Shown here one piece after another: positions 24,636-38,870 of a stretch of DNA of 64,000 bases (position 1 is its first letter; each line of letters begins with the position of its first letter). Origin of the DNA: Microvelia longipes (lineage: Eukaryota; Arthropoda; Insecta; Hemiptera; Veliidae); NCBI GenBank assembly GCA_018340805.1, contig JACMZG010001863.1, forward strand, positions 28,015,527 through 28,079,526. The letters run 5' to 3'. Under the pieces are notes generated by a model. It had not been told where the DNA came from and searched no databases. It saw only the letters and a list, made by a program, of their open reading frames with translations. The position numbers were made by a program, and so were the translations under genes.

Positions 24636-27065
24636 AGACTCCATTAACGCTCACTTAAGGATACACTTTATTTGTTCTTATGGATTTGTATTTAAATCAG
24701 ATTACCCATTTACTGGTCTCTATTACAGGTGTAATTTATTTTTAATTATGATGTCCCACAGAATGAATTTATCACGAATTATTTCGCCTTAAAGTCATGA
24801 TTAATTCCTTTTTAAGAATTTAATTAGTTTGCTTAAACCTGATCTGTGGTGATGACTTGTAGGTTGCATTCCTATTTTAGAGATGTAAGTTATCGTATAA
24901 ACCATTTTGTTGGTATTCAATTACGAAAGGGATATGAGAAGATGGGTCAGTTGGTCAGACTGAGGTCCTTTCTACACAAAGGAGAGCTTTCTGGTTAAAT
25001 TAAGCCACCCTAGACTGTGGCTCTTCTAAGAGCCTTTTCGTCTAAAAACTTTGTTCATGAGAGTTGTGATGGGATATAACATGAAAGTAACTCAAGAGTT
25101 TAGAAGCAGCTTCGATCCTTGGGTTATTACTCTTTAGGAAAAGAGCTCCTGTGTGTTTAAATGGCTCCCTCTTTTCAAATCCAATTACAGAAATTAATGC
25201 TAATCTGGGACCTCACTTTACTCTGGGTCTGGATTTTCATTAAATTGAAACTGGACGCATATCTAAAACCCACAGAGGTATAAACTCACACTTCCCCCCC
25301 AACTCGATGCTGTTAACTTGGAATAGTTAAAAATTGTAATTAAAACCAAACAAGTCCTCGGGATTATTTCGTTAGCGTTTTAACATTGTTCCTTCTCTAG
25401 TTTGATTATATATTTTTTTAATTAAATTCATTGAATGCCTAAATGTTTTATATTTAATGATACTAAGTTATGATATTAGTGAATTAGAACCATATTTCAT
25501 TCCTCTTCTTTAGACGTTTAAAATTTTTGTTTGGTATTAAGTGATAATTTAACCGAGCACTTTGGTAGAGTTTATTAAAAACAATTGTACCATCAAAATA
25601 CTCTTGGTCTATCGGAATTCGCTGAAAGATGTGTATGTACTATTTTTTGGCTTGTAGGGAACTTGTTAAAAAGTTATCAAGTTCTCAGGAATGCGACAAG
25701 GGTTTTATACCTTTCAGTAAAATAAAAATCCAAACTAATGATTAACATGCTAACAATATTTTTTAGAGGAAAATCTATTAAGTTGGAATTTGAGAGAGTT
25801 AATTTATTAATTAATAACTATTTAGTTAAAATAACTATTGAGTTAACTTAACATATATTTTTGGGTTGAAAAGAGCATTACTTGAGGCTGAGTAAAACGT
25901 ATTCCTTTATTATAGGAATTAGTCCAACTCAGTGTTAAGTAATATTCTTGTATACCTTTATTGTACCCCTTATTAGTCATTCGCCTTATTCTTATTCCTT
26001 ATTCTTTACTAATAATTTATAAGTAGTAATAATAATTTATTATTACCTTATTCGTTATTAATAATTTAAAGTGATTAATAAATTATTATTATTAAATATT
26101 TATTAAAGTTAATAGAAATTTATGAAATATTCAATGTCATTCATAATTTATAGAAATTCGTCCGTCAGCTGTAAAATTTAACTTCACAGCCGCCTACTTC
26201 GCCCCCTCCAAAAAAAAAATATATGCAACATGGTTGTAAAATTAGATTCTATTTCTTTCAAAGACAAATTTTTCTATAAAGACATTTCCGCAGCTATAAA
26301 ATCTCATTTTACAGCCTAGTTATATAATTCACTGTTATAATCTGTAATAAATAAAAATAACACCACCAGATTGAAAATAAAAATATTTAATTTATTTAGT
26401 CTACTGGTTAATTAAATTATTTAGAATATGTACTTGCAACATGAATGCTTAATTTAAAATTAATGTTACAATTGAATATTTTTATTTTACAATTAATAAA
26501 ACATAAAATGTCTATACCTTTAATTTATTATTATATTGATAACCAACATTTTTTTGTTATTAATGTAATATTAAGTAATTTTAATTAAATTCTTCCTATG
26601 CATAAAATGTTAATTATTAATAATTTACGTAATATTTAGTAAGGTAAAAAATTTTTAAATTAACTATAAAATTAAGTTTATTATAATCACTTTAATCATT
26701 TGTTTATTGGAAGTTATTTATCTATTCACGATATACATTTATTTGTTTATTTAAGTCTATTATTAATTTTTAGTACAAAGATTATTGAACATATTGTTTA
26801 GGAGAAACAGGATTTATATATACTCATCAATAGAGTAGGTCTATAGAAAAATGATTGTGTTTGAAAAAACCTATTCAGGATTTCACCTAAATTTTCTGTA
26901 TTTAGGTGATTTGAAGACCTTAGTTGAAAAAAAGAAGGCGAGCGATGCGAGTCTAAAGTCGTGTTGGAGTATAAATTTGGTGATTTCTGTATATTTTAAA
27001 GACAAGAGAAATGAGGTCTTGGTGAGTGATATAACTTTATTATAAAGTTCTACTAAACCTTATGT
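24636..27065. other. AT-rich DNA; possible family B trace
   Basis: No gene recognised. A diverged GCGAGCGATGCGAGTCTAAA (26938-26957), then GTGTTGGAGTATAAATTTGG, resembles the 3' part of family B. A C-run occurs at 25293-25300. GC-richer text at 25000-25260 has stops in all frames. Confidence 0.4.
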
Positions 27066-27097
27066 AGTAGAAGAGACTAAATGAAGTCTCTTCTACT
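27066..27097. repeat. Perfect 13-bp hairpin
   Basis: AGTAGAAGAGACT (27066-27078) and AGTCTCTTCTACT (27085-27097) are exact complements around a 6-nt loop. It lies directly upstream of the Penelope-like end and could mark its boundary or a target-site rearrangement. Confidence 0.85.
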
Positions 27098-27116
27098 GAT
27101 ATAACTTTATTAGTTA

Positions 27117-27240
27117 AGATCTCGAGTGTTGCCCCTCCTGCTGATGATGGAGTTATGCCGAAACCGGTCTAGGGATATTCATATCCAATAGCAAGTATTA
27201 ACGGTAGCTGATTCTTCGATTTCTGCTTTTATTCTTTAAA
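27117..27240 (+). mobile_element. Penelope-like element end with hammerhead-like motif
   Basis: The sequence CTCGAGTGTTGCCCC, CCTGCTGATGATGG, TTATGCCGAAACCGGTCT and CCAATAGCAAGTATTAACGG, then GATTCTTCGATT, is shared with the minus-strand copy at 47413-47545. The CTGATGA (27141-27147) and GAAA (27160-27163) boxes, the GTC before a potential cleavage point (27167-27169) and a 5-bp helix between TCCTG (27136-27140) and TAGGG (27170-27174) fit a type I hammerhead. The third stem would be the very short self-complementary ACCGGT. Hammerheads of this kind are known in Penelope-like retroelements; activity here is inferred only. Confidence 0.65.
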
Positions 27241-27716
27241 AAAACATTAGTATTTAGTAAATAAATTTGTTACATATTTTCAAAATTCAATTCATTTTTC
27301 TTTTTTTTAAGTTTAAATTTTTAGAATAAGTACGATATCACGAGTCTGTAAGAACAAGTACCGATACCTATTTTGGAAAAGTACCAGTCTTGTACTTTCT
27401 TTCCTTTTTTTAGGTCAGTACTGTAATTTACTTTGTCGAGATATTATCCTCTTATAATTGACCTTGTCTTATTGAATTATCCCTTTCGTGGAAAATATTA
27501 TTTTTTATTTCGTATAGGTTACGGATCATTGCTTTTCGCTCCTGTTCTATACTATACTTAATAATCCACGATCTTATTTTTTTGAATGTTATGATAAAGA
27601 TCAATTACTTTTATGAAGGTTAAAATTCCCTTTTTTAAGTTCTATTTGAAGTGTTTATGTGTATATTATTACATTTTTTCGTTAAATGCAATTTTAAGTG
27701 TAATACCACTTATACC

Positions 27717-28350
27717 TTATTATATTTATTATTAGAAAAATACTTAAGAAAAATCTAGAAAATGTCAAACTAAATTAGAATCCTTCTTGCTTTTAATTTT
27801 AATTTACTTCAAGTACTGAATTTATTTTAGTAGTAAATCTTTTCGAAAATACGTTGATAAGTTACTGAATTTTAACACTTTGGTTTAATTTTTAATCTTC
27901 TTTTTCAGAAAGAACAATAACTGATCTTTGCATTAGTTATAGTTTTTGTTTGCTCTTTGCTAGTTTTTTCTTTAATTTATAACTTTCTCATTAATTTTTA
28001 TAAACTTATATCCATATATAAGTTATAAAAATATTATATTTTATATTTTATTATATTTATTATTAGAAAAATACTTAAGAAAAATCTAGAAAATGTCAAA
28101 CTAAATTAGAATCCTTTTTGCTTTTAATTTTAACTTATTTCAAGTGCTGATTTATTTTAGTTGTAAATCTTTTCGAAAATACGTTGATAAGTTACTGAAT
28201 TTTAACACTTAGGTTTAATTTTTAATCTTCTTTTTCTGAAAGAACAATAACTGATCTTTGCATTATTTATAGTTTATGTTTGCTCTTTGCTAGTTTTTTC
28301 TTTAATTTATAACTCTCTCATTAATTTTTATAAACTTATATCCATATATA
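27717..28350. repeat. Tandem duplication, about 304 bp twice, 331-bp period
   Basis: Positions 27717-28020 and 28048-28350 are near-identical, differing by about 10 substitutions and single-base indels. A 27-bp AT-rich spacer lies between them. The high identity suggests a recent duplication. No coding frame spans it. Confidence 0.93.
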
Positions 28351-28889
28351 ATTATAATTATACTACTAAAATGAATAAAGGAAATGAGATTTTAAATTGT
28401 AAAATTATTTTAATATTGTTATAAATATTTTACAAAATCTCAAACTACAATTGTGTAATCATTGTTTTTTATGGATCTATTTCTTGGTTTTGTTCATGTG
28501 TAATAATTACAGTGCTGAAAACCTAAAAACGTGATACTAGATGACATATGCAGAGCTAATTTGTGTTTTTCTAGGCATTATACGAAATAGATGTAACATT
28601 AGCATTTTTACGTTATTATTTATATTTATTTCAAAACACCCCTTAGGTTATAAGTAAGCGATTGCAACGTACCTATAAACTAAGATATCCGCGTGAAACA
28701 GACAATAAAGTTAACGAGAAAATTATTGTTAATGGTATTATGAATCTATTTTATTTCCTAATCTTCTAGACGTAAAAACCATTAAAGGTTTTTTAGCTAT
28801 ATGTTAAAGCGTAAAGTAATTATTTGGATAAAATAAACAAATATTTTATTTTACTTACTGCAGCAAAACTAGGCGCTAGTGATATGTCT
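28351..28889. other. AT-rich DNA without recognised gene
   Basis: Nothing recognised. A minus-strand donor-like GTAAGTAAAATA next to GCTGCA occurs near 28855 but has no open exon attached. Confidence 0.4.
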
Positions 28890-29560
28890 TTTACTTTTCC
28901 TCTTTTTATACCGTAGGTATATAGGAAAAGTATTGTGTTTGCAAAAAAAATAGACATCGAGATGTCACCGGATTCATCAGTTTCTGACATTTTTAAGGCC
29001 TGAGGGGTTTTTGCAAAGTTGTCTGCCTGTATGTGTTCTATAAGTGTACTTAGTTTCGTTATAATACAACAAGTCTATCCATATTTTGTCTGTCGTCTGT
29101 TATCATCGTAGCGCCCAGTGTATTTATGCTAGACAGTTAAACTTTTGTACAAAAATCAGTCTTCCGCTGTAGTTGTGCTAGTCGGAAAATATTTTTATGA
29201 CGTCATTAACCCGCAATAATGACTCAACAAAAAATTCAAAAAATTATAATACGCGGGAAAATTATGCGATCGGATTGAGATGTGGCACGCGTGTGACTAT
29301 GTATATATGTTTAACATATTCGCCAAGTTTCATCTCATTATCAGTATTAATTCAATTTGTATCAAATGACTAGTGTACGTTTTTTTAAAAAATTGTAAAA
29401 AATCGGAGAATAATAAAATTAAGTTGATATTTGGTACAGCGTATCCCTTGACGTAATAAATAAGTGTACTAAGTTTCTTTATAATACAACAAATTACGAT
29501 CACCAAAAATCAGGTACCCGTATCTGATTTTATTTAGTAATTACAAATGCTAACTTTGGG
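28890..29560 (+). mobile_element. Family B copy with full CRE core
   Basis: Hairpin ACTTTTCCTCTTTTTATACC..GTATATAGGAAAAGTATTGTG, then TATCATCGTAGCGCCCAGTG, TTTATGCTAGACAGTT, ACTTTTGTACAAAAATCAGT, ATTTTTATGACGTCATTAAC (TGACGTCA at 29198-29205), CCGCAATAATGACTCAAC, TTATGCGATCGGATTGAGAT and GTGGCACGCGTGTGACTATG. TTTCATCTCATTATCAGTAT and GTACTAAGTTTC..ATAATACAACAA follow. A block at 29040-29095 duplicates the ATAAGTGTACTTAGTTTCGT part of the same element. It ends in CAGGTACCCGTATCTGATTT without the 5S module. Confidence 0.88.
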
Positions 29561-29789
29561 TATAGCTATCTGATTTTTAATGCATTAACATTCGATTTAT
29601 TAATCTTTAATATGTCATCTTACCAACACTATTAACAACATTTGTAATAATATTTCTTTACAATATTACTACTCAAAATACGATATAATGTTAAGTATTA
29701 ACCAATTTGTAAAAAAATATAATTTTAAGGAAGTTATTGGTAACACTGATATTTGGACTTTGACGTTTTAACACGTTACCAACTGTTAT

Positions 29790-29962
29790 GGTACGACACA
29801 CGGCTAAAATCAGTTGACAGCTTGAAAAATAATGCGAGGGAACCAATAACATTAGTCCTGGATGTTAAACAACGCCCTCAAATTTAAATCAGGCCAACCT
29901 TATTGGTTCCTCAACACTATTTTCCCACGCAGTTAACTGATTTTAGCCGTGTGTCGTAAACC
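29790..29962. mobile_element. 173-bp MITE with about 60-bp terminal inverted repeats
   Basis: The left arm (GTACGACACACGGCTAAAAT, CAGTTGACAGC, GGGAACCAATAA) is mirrored by the right arm (TTATTGGTTCC, GCAGTTAACTG, ATTTTAGCCGTGTGTCGTAA). It is too short for coding capacity. The centre (AGTCCTGGATG...CAGGCC) is unique in this window. No target-site duplication is obvious. Confidence 0.85.
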
Positions 29963-29984
29963 GTCAGATTTTAGGACGGTACTA

Positions 29985-30480
29985 TTATACCGCAGGTATA
30001 TAGAAAAAGTAGTGTTTTGCAAAAAAAACTCCTAAATCGGGATGTCACCGGATTTATCCGTTTCAGGTGTTTTTAAAACCACCTACATGGTTTTTTTTAA
30101 CTTCACAAAGTTGTCTGTCTGCCTATGTGTGTGTGTCTGTTATCATCGTAGCTCCTAGTGTATTTGAACTTTTGTAAAAAGTTGAAACTTTTTGTAAAAA
30201 TCAGTTATCAGTTGATAAAAATTAGTTAAATTTTTATTAAATGATTTGTCTACGTTGCTTAAAAAAAGTAAAAGGATCGGAAAGCATTCCAATTGAGTTG
30301 AAATTTGGTTTAGTTTACCAAATTGTAAGTTGTAAGTTGTAACCAAGTTGTAAGTACACTAAGTTTGGTTTTATTACGACAAGTATATCTATGGTTTTTG
30401 TTGGATCATAAAATTTAAGCAGCATTGAGCGTGGTCAGTGCTGTATGATTGACCGCTGGATATAAAACAGATGTATTGAC
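29985..30480 (+). mobile_element. Family B copy with 5S module (upstream of pair)
   Basis: Hairpin remnant TATACCGCAGGTATATAG, then AAATCGGGATGTCACCGG, TTATCCGTTTCAGGTGTTTT, TTGTCTGTCTGCCTATGTGT, a deletion of the CRE core, GTACACTAAGTTTGGTTTTA, and the 5S-like TTGGATCATAAAATTTAAGC, AGCATTGAGCGTGGTCAGTG, GATTGACCGCTGGATA (30398-30468). A TATA-rich stretch separates it from the next copy. Confidence 0.8.
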
Positions 30481-30539
30481 TATATACCGCTGTATGTAGT
30501 ATATACTTATACATGTATATAGTTGTACTGTATATAGTA

Positions 30540-31250
30540 TAGTATATACTAGTGCTGAAACGGTCTACCGCTATAGTTGTGTTATTAAAAAATTATTTTT
30601 TTACAACGTCATTAAACCTCTATAATGATAGCAAAAAATTCGAAAAATCATAACAAGCGGAAAAATGATGCGTTTAGATTGTGATTTGACACAAAGGTAG
30701 CCATATATAAAACTTACATATGTGCCAAGTTTTATCCCATTATCAGCATTAGTTCAATTTTAATGGAATGACTTGTATACGTTTTTTAAAAAAATTGTAA
30801 AAAATTAGTAAATAATCCAATTCAGTTGAAATTTTACTACAAGTATAAATAAAACACCTTTATGAATATTAAGTTATGATGCAATTATCAAATTGCCAAT
30901 AAACACCTTTATGAATATTAAGTTATGATGGCAATTTATCATAAATTGCCAATAAAAACACCTTTATGAATATTAAGTTATGATGGCTATCATAAATGAA
31001 TATTAAGTTATGATGGCAATTTATCATGAATTGCCAATAAATACCTTTATGTAATAAATAAGTACACCAAGTTTCGTTTCAATACAAGTATATCTATGAT
31101 TTTTGTGGAAAATAGAAGTTAAGCAGCATTGAACGTGATCAGTGCTGTATAAGTGACCGCTGAGAATGAAACGGATGCATTTACTAGGATGAGCCTAGCG
31201 AATCCGATTTAATAAGGAATAGTTCCGAGGTACCCCGTACCCGATTTTTT
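30540..31250 (+). mobile_element. Family B copy, core to 3' end, with internal minisatellite
   Basis: ACGGTCTACCGCTATAGTTG, CAACGTCATTAAACC (mutated CRE), ATGCGTTTAGATTGTGATTT, CAAGTTTTATCCCATTATCA and GGAATGACTTGTATACGTTT precede a tandem array (30848-31050). GTACACCAAGTTTCGTTTCA and the 5S-like GAAGTTAAGCAGCATTGAAC..GTGACCGCTGAGAAT (31097-31170) follow, then GCGAATCCGATTT and GGTACCCCGTACCCGATTTT. Together with the preceding copy it displays every module of the family. Confidence 0.85.
30848..31050. repeat. Tandem array of about 50-55 bp inside family B copy, four units
   Basis: Units read CACCTTTATGAATATTAAG, TTATGATGGCAATTTATCAT, AAATTGCCAATAAA. The GGCAATTTATCATAAATTGCC part is a hairpin in each unit, and the third unit is shortened. 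This is local expansion of the CTTTATGTAATAAATAAGTA junction of family B. Confidence 0.85.
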
Positions 31251-33488
<2,238 letters not shown>

Positions 33489-33777
33489 CATAGAGATATA
33501 TACTAGAGAGACTTGAAACATGTTTTTTGTTAAACCCTTGAGAGCCCCAAGGGTTCTGTGTAACCTCATTAAAACCTCCTTAAATACCGAGTTAAGTTTA
33601 TAATAAATCAATTGATTTCGGCTTCCCGCACATTGTAGTATTTTTAACGTTCTTCTATAAAGGTTACTGTTATTTTGTACTGATTATTTGATTATATTTA
33701 TAAGCGAAGGTGGTCAGGTTACACTTTCGATGTTTCAAAAATTTAACCTATAGTGTCTCTCGTAATATATCTCTATG
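33489..33777. mobile_element. MITE, CATAGAGATATATAC family, copy 2
   Basis: This copy has the best-preserved ends: CATAGAGATATATACTAGAG on the left, and on the right the complement of CATAGAGATATATTACGAGA. Internally it shares AACCTCATTAAAACCTCCTT, ATCAATTGATTTCGGCTTCC and GGTGGTCAGGTTACACTTTC with copy 1. It is flanked by T and A, compatible with a short AT-type target, but no clear duplication is seen. Confidence 0.88.
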
Positions 33778-33839
33778 AAGTATTAATGTTCTTATCAGCT
33801 TTGATAGGCCTGGTGTACGCACGCTAAACCCTATCCAAG

Positions 33840-33880
33840 CCAAAAAGTGCAGTCGCTGGACTGTTTCTTTTGTCATGTTT
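33840..33880 (+). repeat. Dispersed repeat fragment AGTGCAGTCGCTGGACTG
   Basis: AGTGCAGTCGCTGGACTGTT, then CTTTTGTCAT recurs on the opposite strand at 46034-46066. It marks a repeat family of unknown type with only two copies visible here. Confidence 0.55.
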
Positions 33881-33929
33881 TACAAAAATCATTTTTTTTT
33901 GTTCATGACAGGTCATAACTTTTTTTGTA

Positions 33930-34060
33930 GTTGTAATAAACATCTATGAAAAAAAAATTAAATTGAGGGAATTTTCTCTAAATTGCGTCTGTATGTGGGT
34001 GTGTATTCTTATTATAGCTTTCCTGTATGTTTATAGAAGAGAGTTAAAACTTAGTAAAAA
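33930..34060 (+). mobile_element. Very diverged family B start
   Basis: TTTTCTCTAAATTGCGTCTG, ATGTGGGTGTGTATTCTTAT and TGTTTATAGAAGAGAGTTAA follow the order of the TTGTCTGTCTGTATGTGTGT..ATGCTAGAGAGTTGAAAC part of family B. Confidence 0.4.
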
Positions 34061-36113
34061 ATCTTATGTTTAAATTCATAAAACGAGGAAAATCATCGAT
34101 TTGATAATTTTGCTAATTTAATCTTGCATTTGCTTTTAGTTTTGATTACACATTTTTATGTTGTGAAAGATTTTGTACAATTTCATATAAATGTATTTTG
34201 TTACTCGATTGTATATTATTGTATAATTTTTAAAATATTTTAGAATTATTCAGTAATTTCAAAAATAATCAATTGAGAACTTAATCTTACCACTCTTATC
34301 TTTACTTCCTTTTCTTTTCTTCCTTCATTTCTTCCGTGAGATTTATACCAACTATTAATTTACTTAATCTTTTATTCATATAACCATTTGCAATTTTAAC
34401 GTATAAATATTACTTAAAATGCATTAAAATAAAACATAACATTGTATCTTAAAGTGTGACACGCAACTTGAAATGAAATATTTTGAGAATGAAAATACTT
34501 TAGACAATGAAGTGTTAAAATGCTTTAATGAGCTAAGGTCGGTTATAGGAATTCTCAGATTGACCAAAAAAAGACAATAGCTAGTATAGTCGTCGATACT
34601 TAAGCTTCTGTGGGAAAATCAAGTCCTTCCAAGTATAATTAGCTTTTCTACAATTAATTGTTTTTATGTTATTTATTAAGCTTATAATACTTGTTAGTGA
34701 TATAGCATAGAAGTTATGTTTTAGTTGAAGATATACCATAAAATAATCATTTTATTTAGAGTGTTTATATTAGCTTATATTTTTATTTTTATCTCTTTGA
34801 TGGTTTATTATAATATAAAGGCAATAAATGAAATCTCCGTTAAGGAATTTTCAATCTCGGTTAAGTTATGCGAGGGAGAGAAGATAAGGTTTAAACTGAA
34901 TAACCATTATCAACTTAAAGACTTAAGAATTGAAATCAAATTGCGTTCTTATTGAATGTCTTTTATGTACCAGTCTGTTTTATCGTTAGAGCGTTATACG
35001 TGGTGCATCCTTTTGTAAATGTTAATTACTGCAGCTTTCGCGCTCCTATCATCTTCAATGAATTGCGGCATTATTTTTTTTAGCTTCGGTAAACAAGCTT
35101 TTGCTATCAAACGTTTCGAAAATTAGACTGTCTGTATAAAACATGATTCTCCTCCACTCACCCTCTCTACTTCCGTAATTAATAATTCTAATCCCTATCC
35201 AAACGTCATCACAACCGCCATTTCACGATGACAATTCGCTATCAGTCAACAAGGTAGGTCGTGTTGATCAACATATTTGAGTCATCTCGAAGCTCAATCT
35301 TTTAGAATATGCATAGATCATTTGTATTTATCGCATACACTATGTATAATGTTATTAATAGTATGATATAAGTAGCTTTATCCGACAGCACAACTTAACT
35401 AAAGATTTATATCGTTAAAACTAAAACATGTTTTATTAGGGTTTATCAGTACACGTCTCCTTTTAACTTTGACTGTCCATAAGAATCTTAGAATTGTATC
35501 CAAATGTAGATATCTTCTGTTAAATGTCTTCAATTGATCTGCTGTCCATTATTGTCTATAAAAGCGGTTTAGGAAGTCGTGGATGACTTATTTTGGTATT
35601 TTAGTAGAAGTCTAGGAACTGTGTATGGTTGAGTTAGATTTTAGTTAAAAGATTTAGCTTTGTGTTCTCTTAGGTCACGTATTCAGAGGTGCATGGTTTG
35701 ACATGACTAAATTCCCTCCTGCAACTTGTATGTTCTGTCGTTTTCATACTTGTTTCTACTTGCCATCTTTTTACAAAATCCCTAGACACTTACATGACAA
35801 CTACAACTTACACGTACTATAAGCCGTCATCAAGAACCAACAAGTTATATTTTAGTTTTTTCTGGAGTAACTCGATCACTCACGACATTTCTAAGAAATT
35901 TATGTTTATGTTGCGGAAAATTTTAAATCATTTTAAAGCAATGCAGTAAATAAAAAATGCGTAGATTAGTGGAAATTTCGTTTATCCTAAAGTATTGACG
36001 TATAGTTATTCTAGATTGCAGGTAACAGCAATCTTTATAACTTCCCTCGTAAAAGCCTTGAATGCGCCGACATTACCTTGATCGCAAACATAAAATTGCA
36101 CACACACGCACGC

Positions 36114-36115
<2 letters not shown>
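34061..36115. other. AT-rich DNA without recognised gene
   Basis: The 76-codon frame at 34725-34955 starts with a hydrophobic segment but has AT-driven codons and no recognised domain. The slightly GC-richer region 35030-35260 has no open splice-bounded exon. Confidence 0.4.
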
Positions 36116-36183
<68 letters not shown>

Positions 36184-36404
36184 TTTTTAAAACCTATTTT
36201 TGTTTACAGGTACCTCTGAAACGGCTGCCATACGAGCCACCTAATAACAGTTTTTTTCAAAGAGGATTCGCTTAAAGGTACTAGTTTTTTATATGAAATA
36301 AAAGTTGTTTTTTAATTCCTCTTTTATCATTAGACATAGTGTCTACCTCCAATGATTATGGTTCTAGCTTTTAAAAAATTTCCATTGGAAAAAATCGCTA
36401 ATGT
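36116..36404 (-). mobile_element. Diverged family A copy with (TA)n
   Basis: A (TA)n tract (36116-36178) is followed by GGTACCTCTGAAACGG (compare GGGACCTCTGAAACGG at 50918) and ends at 36372-36404 with the AAATTTCCATTGGAAAAAAT, CGCTAATG terminal hairpin. Order and orientation match the right arm of the 47.6-51.0 kb foldback. The middle is replaced by unrelated sequence. Confidence 0.55.
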
Positions 36405-38602
36405 TTTTTTGAAGACTATTGGTCAGATTTAATGAAATTTCCAGGGTATTTTAGTGATATATTAGGCGAGATCTTATCATATATCCTTCAATATGATACA
36501 GTTAACAAACTTGTGAGGGCCTTTACGAATAATGTTGGGTCAGACTGTACACGTTATATGTTTCCTGCATTGGCTCATCAAGTAGGCAAAGAATCTGACA
36601 TTAAATGTATTAAACCGGTTATTTGTTGATATATTTAAATATTAATCTTTTTTGGTGTGCATATCACAGAAATTTTAAAGGCTACTGTGCTATTTTTACT
36701 AAAAGTTGAACGACTCAATTTGTCACCAAGCACCATAGGCCGAGTGAAAAACAAAAAACTATTTGTTCGTGCAACACATGCCGGAGTAATGTGTGTAAGC
36801 AATTGTGAAAAACAAAAAAACAAAAAGTGTAAATAAAAATTGGAGGTAGGGCAGCGATAAAGTAAAATACAGATAAAAAATAGAAATGTGTAATAAAATT
36901 AACTCCAATTAATGTAAAATCATCAAGCACATATTACAGAAAAGAACAGACAAATAAAAATTACTATAATTTTAAATGAAATAAACTAATACACTAAAAG
37001 CCTAAGGATAGATAAAACCGTTAAAAGAAAAGTAAAGAAATAACAAACGAAGCGAAATCAAAGAATGATCCCAGATGAACCACAAGGTCAAATGCATCCG
37101 TCAAAATTAGAGAAAACAAAAGAAATAGAAAAATTCTTTAACATCTACTTTGTATTTCATATTTCATTCACTAAGTTCACAATATTTATAGCTTTATGTA
37201 TAAACTTTAACCCTAATGAACTCAGATAATGAAAAACAATAAAATTTGCAATTTAAAGAAATAAATTAATCATGATTTTTAAAGACATAAATAACAACTA
37301 ATAAATACTCATAAAAAATCAATATTTTTTCAGTTATAGGTATATCGATTAAAATCAAATATTTTATTTTAAAATATGTATTCATTTTGAGATTAAAAAA
37401 AACAAAGTTAGGAAAAAAAATTATAAATTGAGTCATAAATAAAATAAAATGTAAAATGTTATTTCTAATAATAAATATATTTGTTTACAATTGATTGGCT
37501 AGAGGGAAAGCTATAGTAGTACACTAGTCTATGATAGTGCTATCTGATGGATTTTGGGATTTAATGGTAATATATGTTTATATAAATTAAAAAAAAAATA
37601 AGTGGAGGGTACTTCTAAACATTTCCTCAAGACATCGCTCATCCTCTCTACTTTGCGAGAAGAGAATACCAAACATTCCAATAACTCGGCTAAAGATTAA
37701 CCAATTCACAGTTTCGTAGAAAGCTTCATTTAGCATGGGACAGCTTCATACCTTACCTACTTAGGTTGAGTTCTGAACATACCTGTTCCTCGTTGTCATT
37801 GTATTTGGACATGGTTAGTTAACTTATACTTTATACTTTACAAACTTTAGAACTTATTTTTCATTTAATCATAATTTTGTTTATAAAATCATGTGATGAT
37901 CTCTTTCTGACTATACTTTTATTTCTAATAACTCAGAAGTACTTAAGTACTCTTACTGATATTGACTAGAGATTTTTTGGCTTCCTTAACATACTTTAAC
38001 TGAAGAAATAAAACTAAAAAAAAGTCAAATCAACTAAAAATCTCTCGGAAAGTCCTTTCCATAATACTGTGTATTTTGCAACTTTTTTGGTTTGAATTTG
38101 TTGGCTACTGTCCAAGTTTGAATGGTTCTATAACCCTACTCATACGTAAGAATCCAGAATAAGTAAACACCGAGAAAATATATACTTGTGTGTTTAAAAG
38201 TACCTTACTTTTTTGGCTTACTTTCTTATTGAGTTTTGAATATCTTGATTTCTTTGGACCAAAAAGGGTATTCCAGCTTACAATCCTGTTAAGAGTGTTC
38301 CACTGTTTTACTTACTTTTTATTTGACCTTTTCTCCAGTTCAATTCTCTACGACTCTACTATGAGCACTAATATAAAACTGAACCTATTAAATACGGTTT
38401 TGGAGTAAGTATTACTTCTAAGAAGCTCTCTAGACAGTTAAAATTGAGTTTTACTTTTGGTTTGAAAAAATTGGAGGTTAGATGTCAGCAATACACTAAT
38501 AAGATGACAATTTTTATGTGTATTTTATTTAGTTATATTGTAACCTAATGGTCTAAACTACAAATTTAATAGTTCTATCTTAATTGAGGGTATAATAAAA
38601 TC
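36405..38602. other. AT-rich DNA without convincing gene
   Basis: A 65-codon plus frame (36432-36629; NKLVRAFTNNVGSDCTRYMF inside) looks more protein-like than most here but has no family match I know. Its start and end are not supported by splice or promoter signals. The antisense frames at 36635-36930 are A-rich shadows. Confidence 0.35.
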
Positions 38603-38870
38603 ATAGAAATATATACTAGAGGGGGCATAGCCTATCTCAATACATTGAGAGTCCTAAACATCAATTTGGGGCTCTGTGTAACCTCAATGAATCTTCTTCT
38701 AAGAGTTTTATTTAAGGTTATAAATAAATTTCAAATTTTTTGTGTTTTGATTTATATTTTCAGCGTTCTACCATAAGATTAACTGTAATTTTGTTCAGTT
38801 CATTTAATTATTGATAGTCGAAGGTGGTCAGGTAATTTTTTCGTTGTTTCAAAATTCAACCAATAGGGTT
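38603..38870. mobile_element. MITE, CATAGAGATATATAC family, copy 3
   Basis: It starts CATAGAAATATATACTAGAG, then GGGGCATAGCCTATCTCAAT (as in copy 1), GTGTAACCTCAATGAATCTT and CGAAGGTGGTCAGGTAATTT. The right terminal repeat has decayed beyond recognition. Confidence 0.75.

Noticed and set aside
36210..36275. Apparent terminal exon (VPLKRLPYEPPNNSFFQRGFA) with acceptor, stop and AATAAA
   Set aside because: Its first bases GGTACCTCTGAAACGG match the family A element at 50918, it directly follows a TA tract as in that family, and the family A terminal hairpin lies 100 bp further on. Most likely a decayed repeat.
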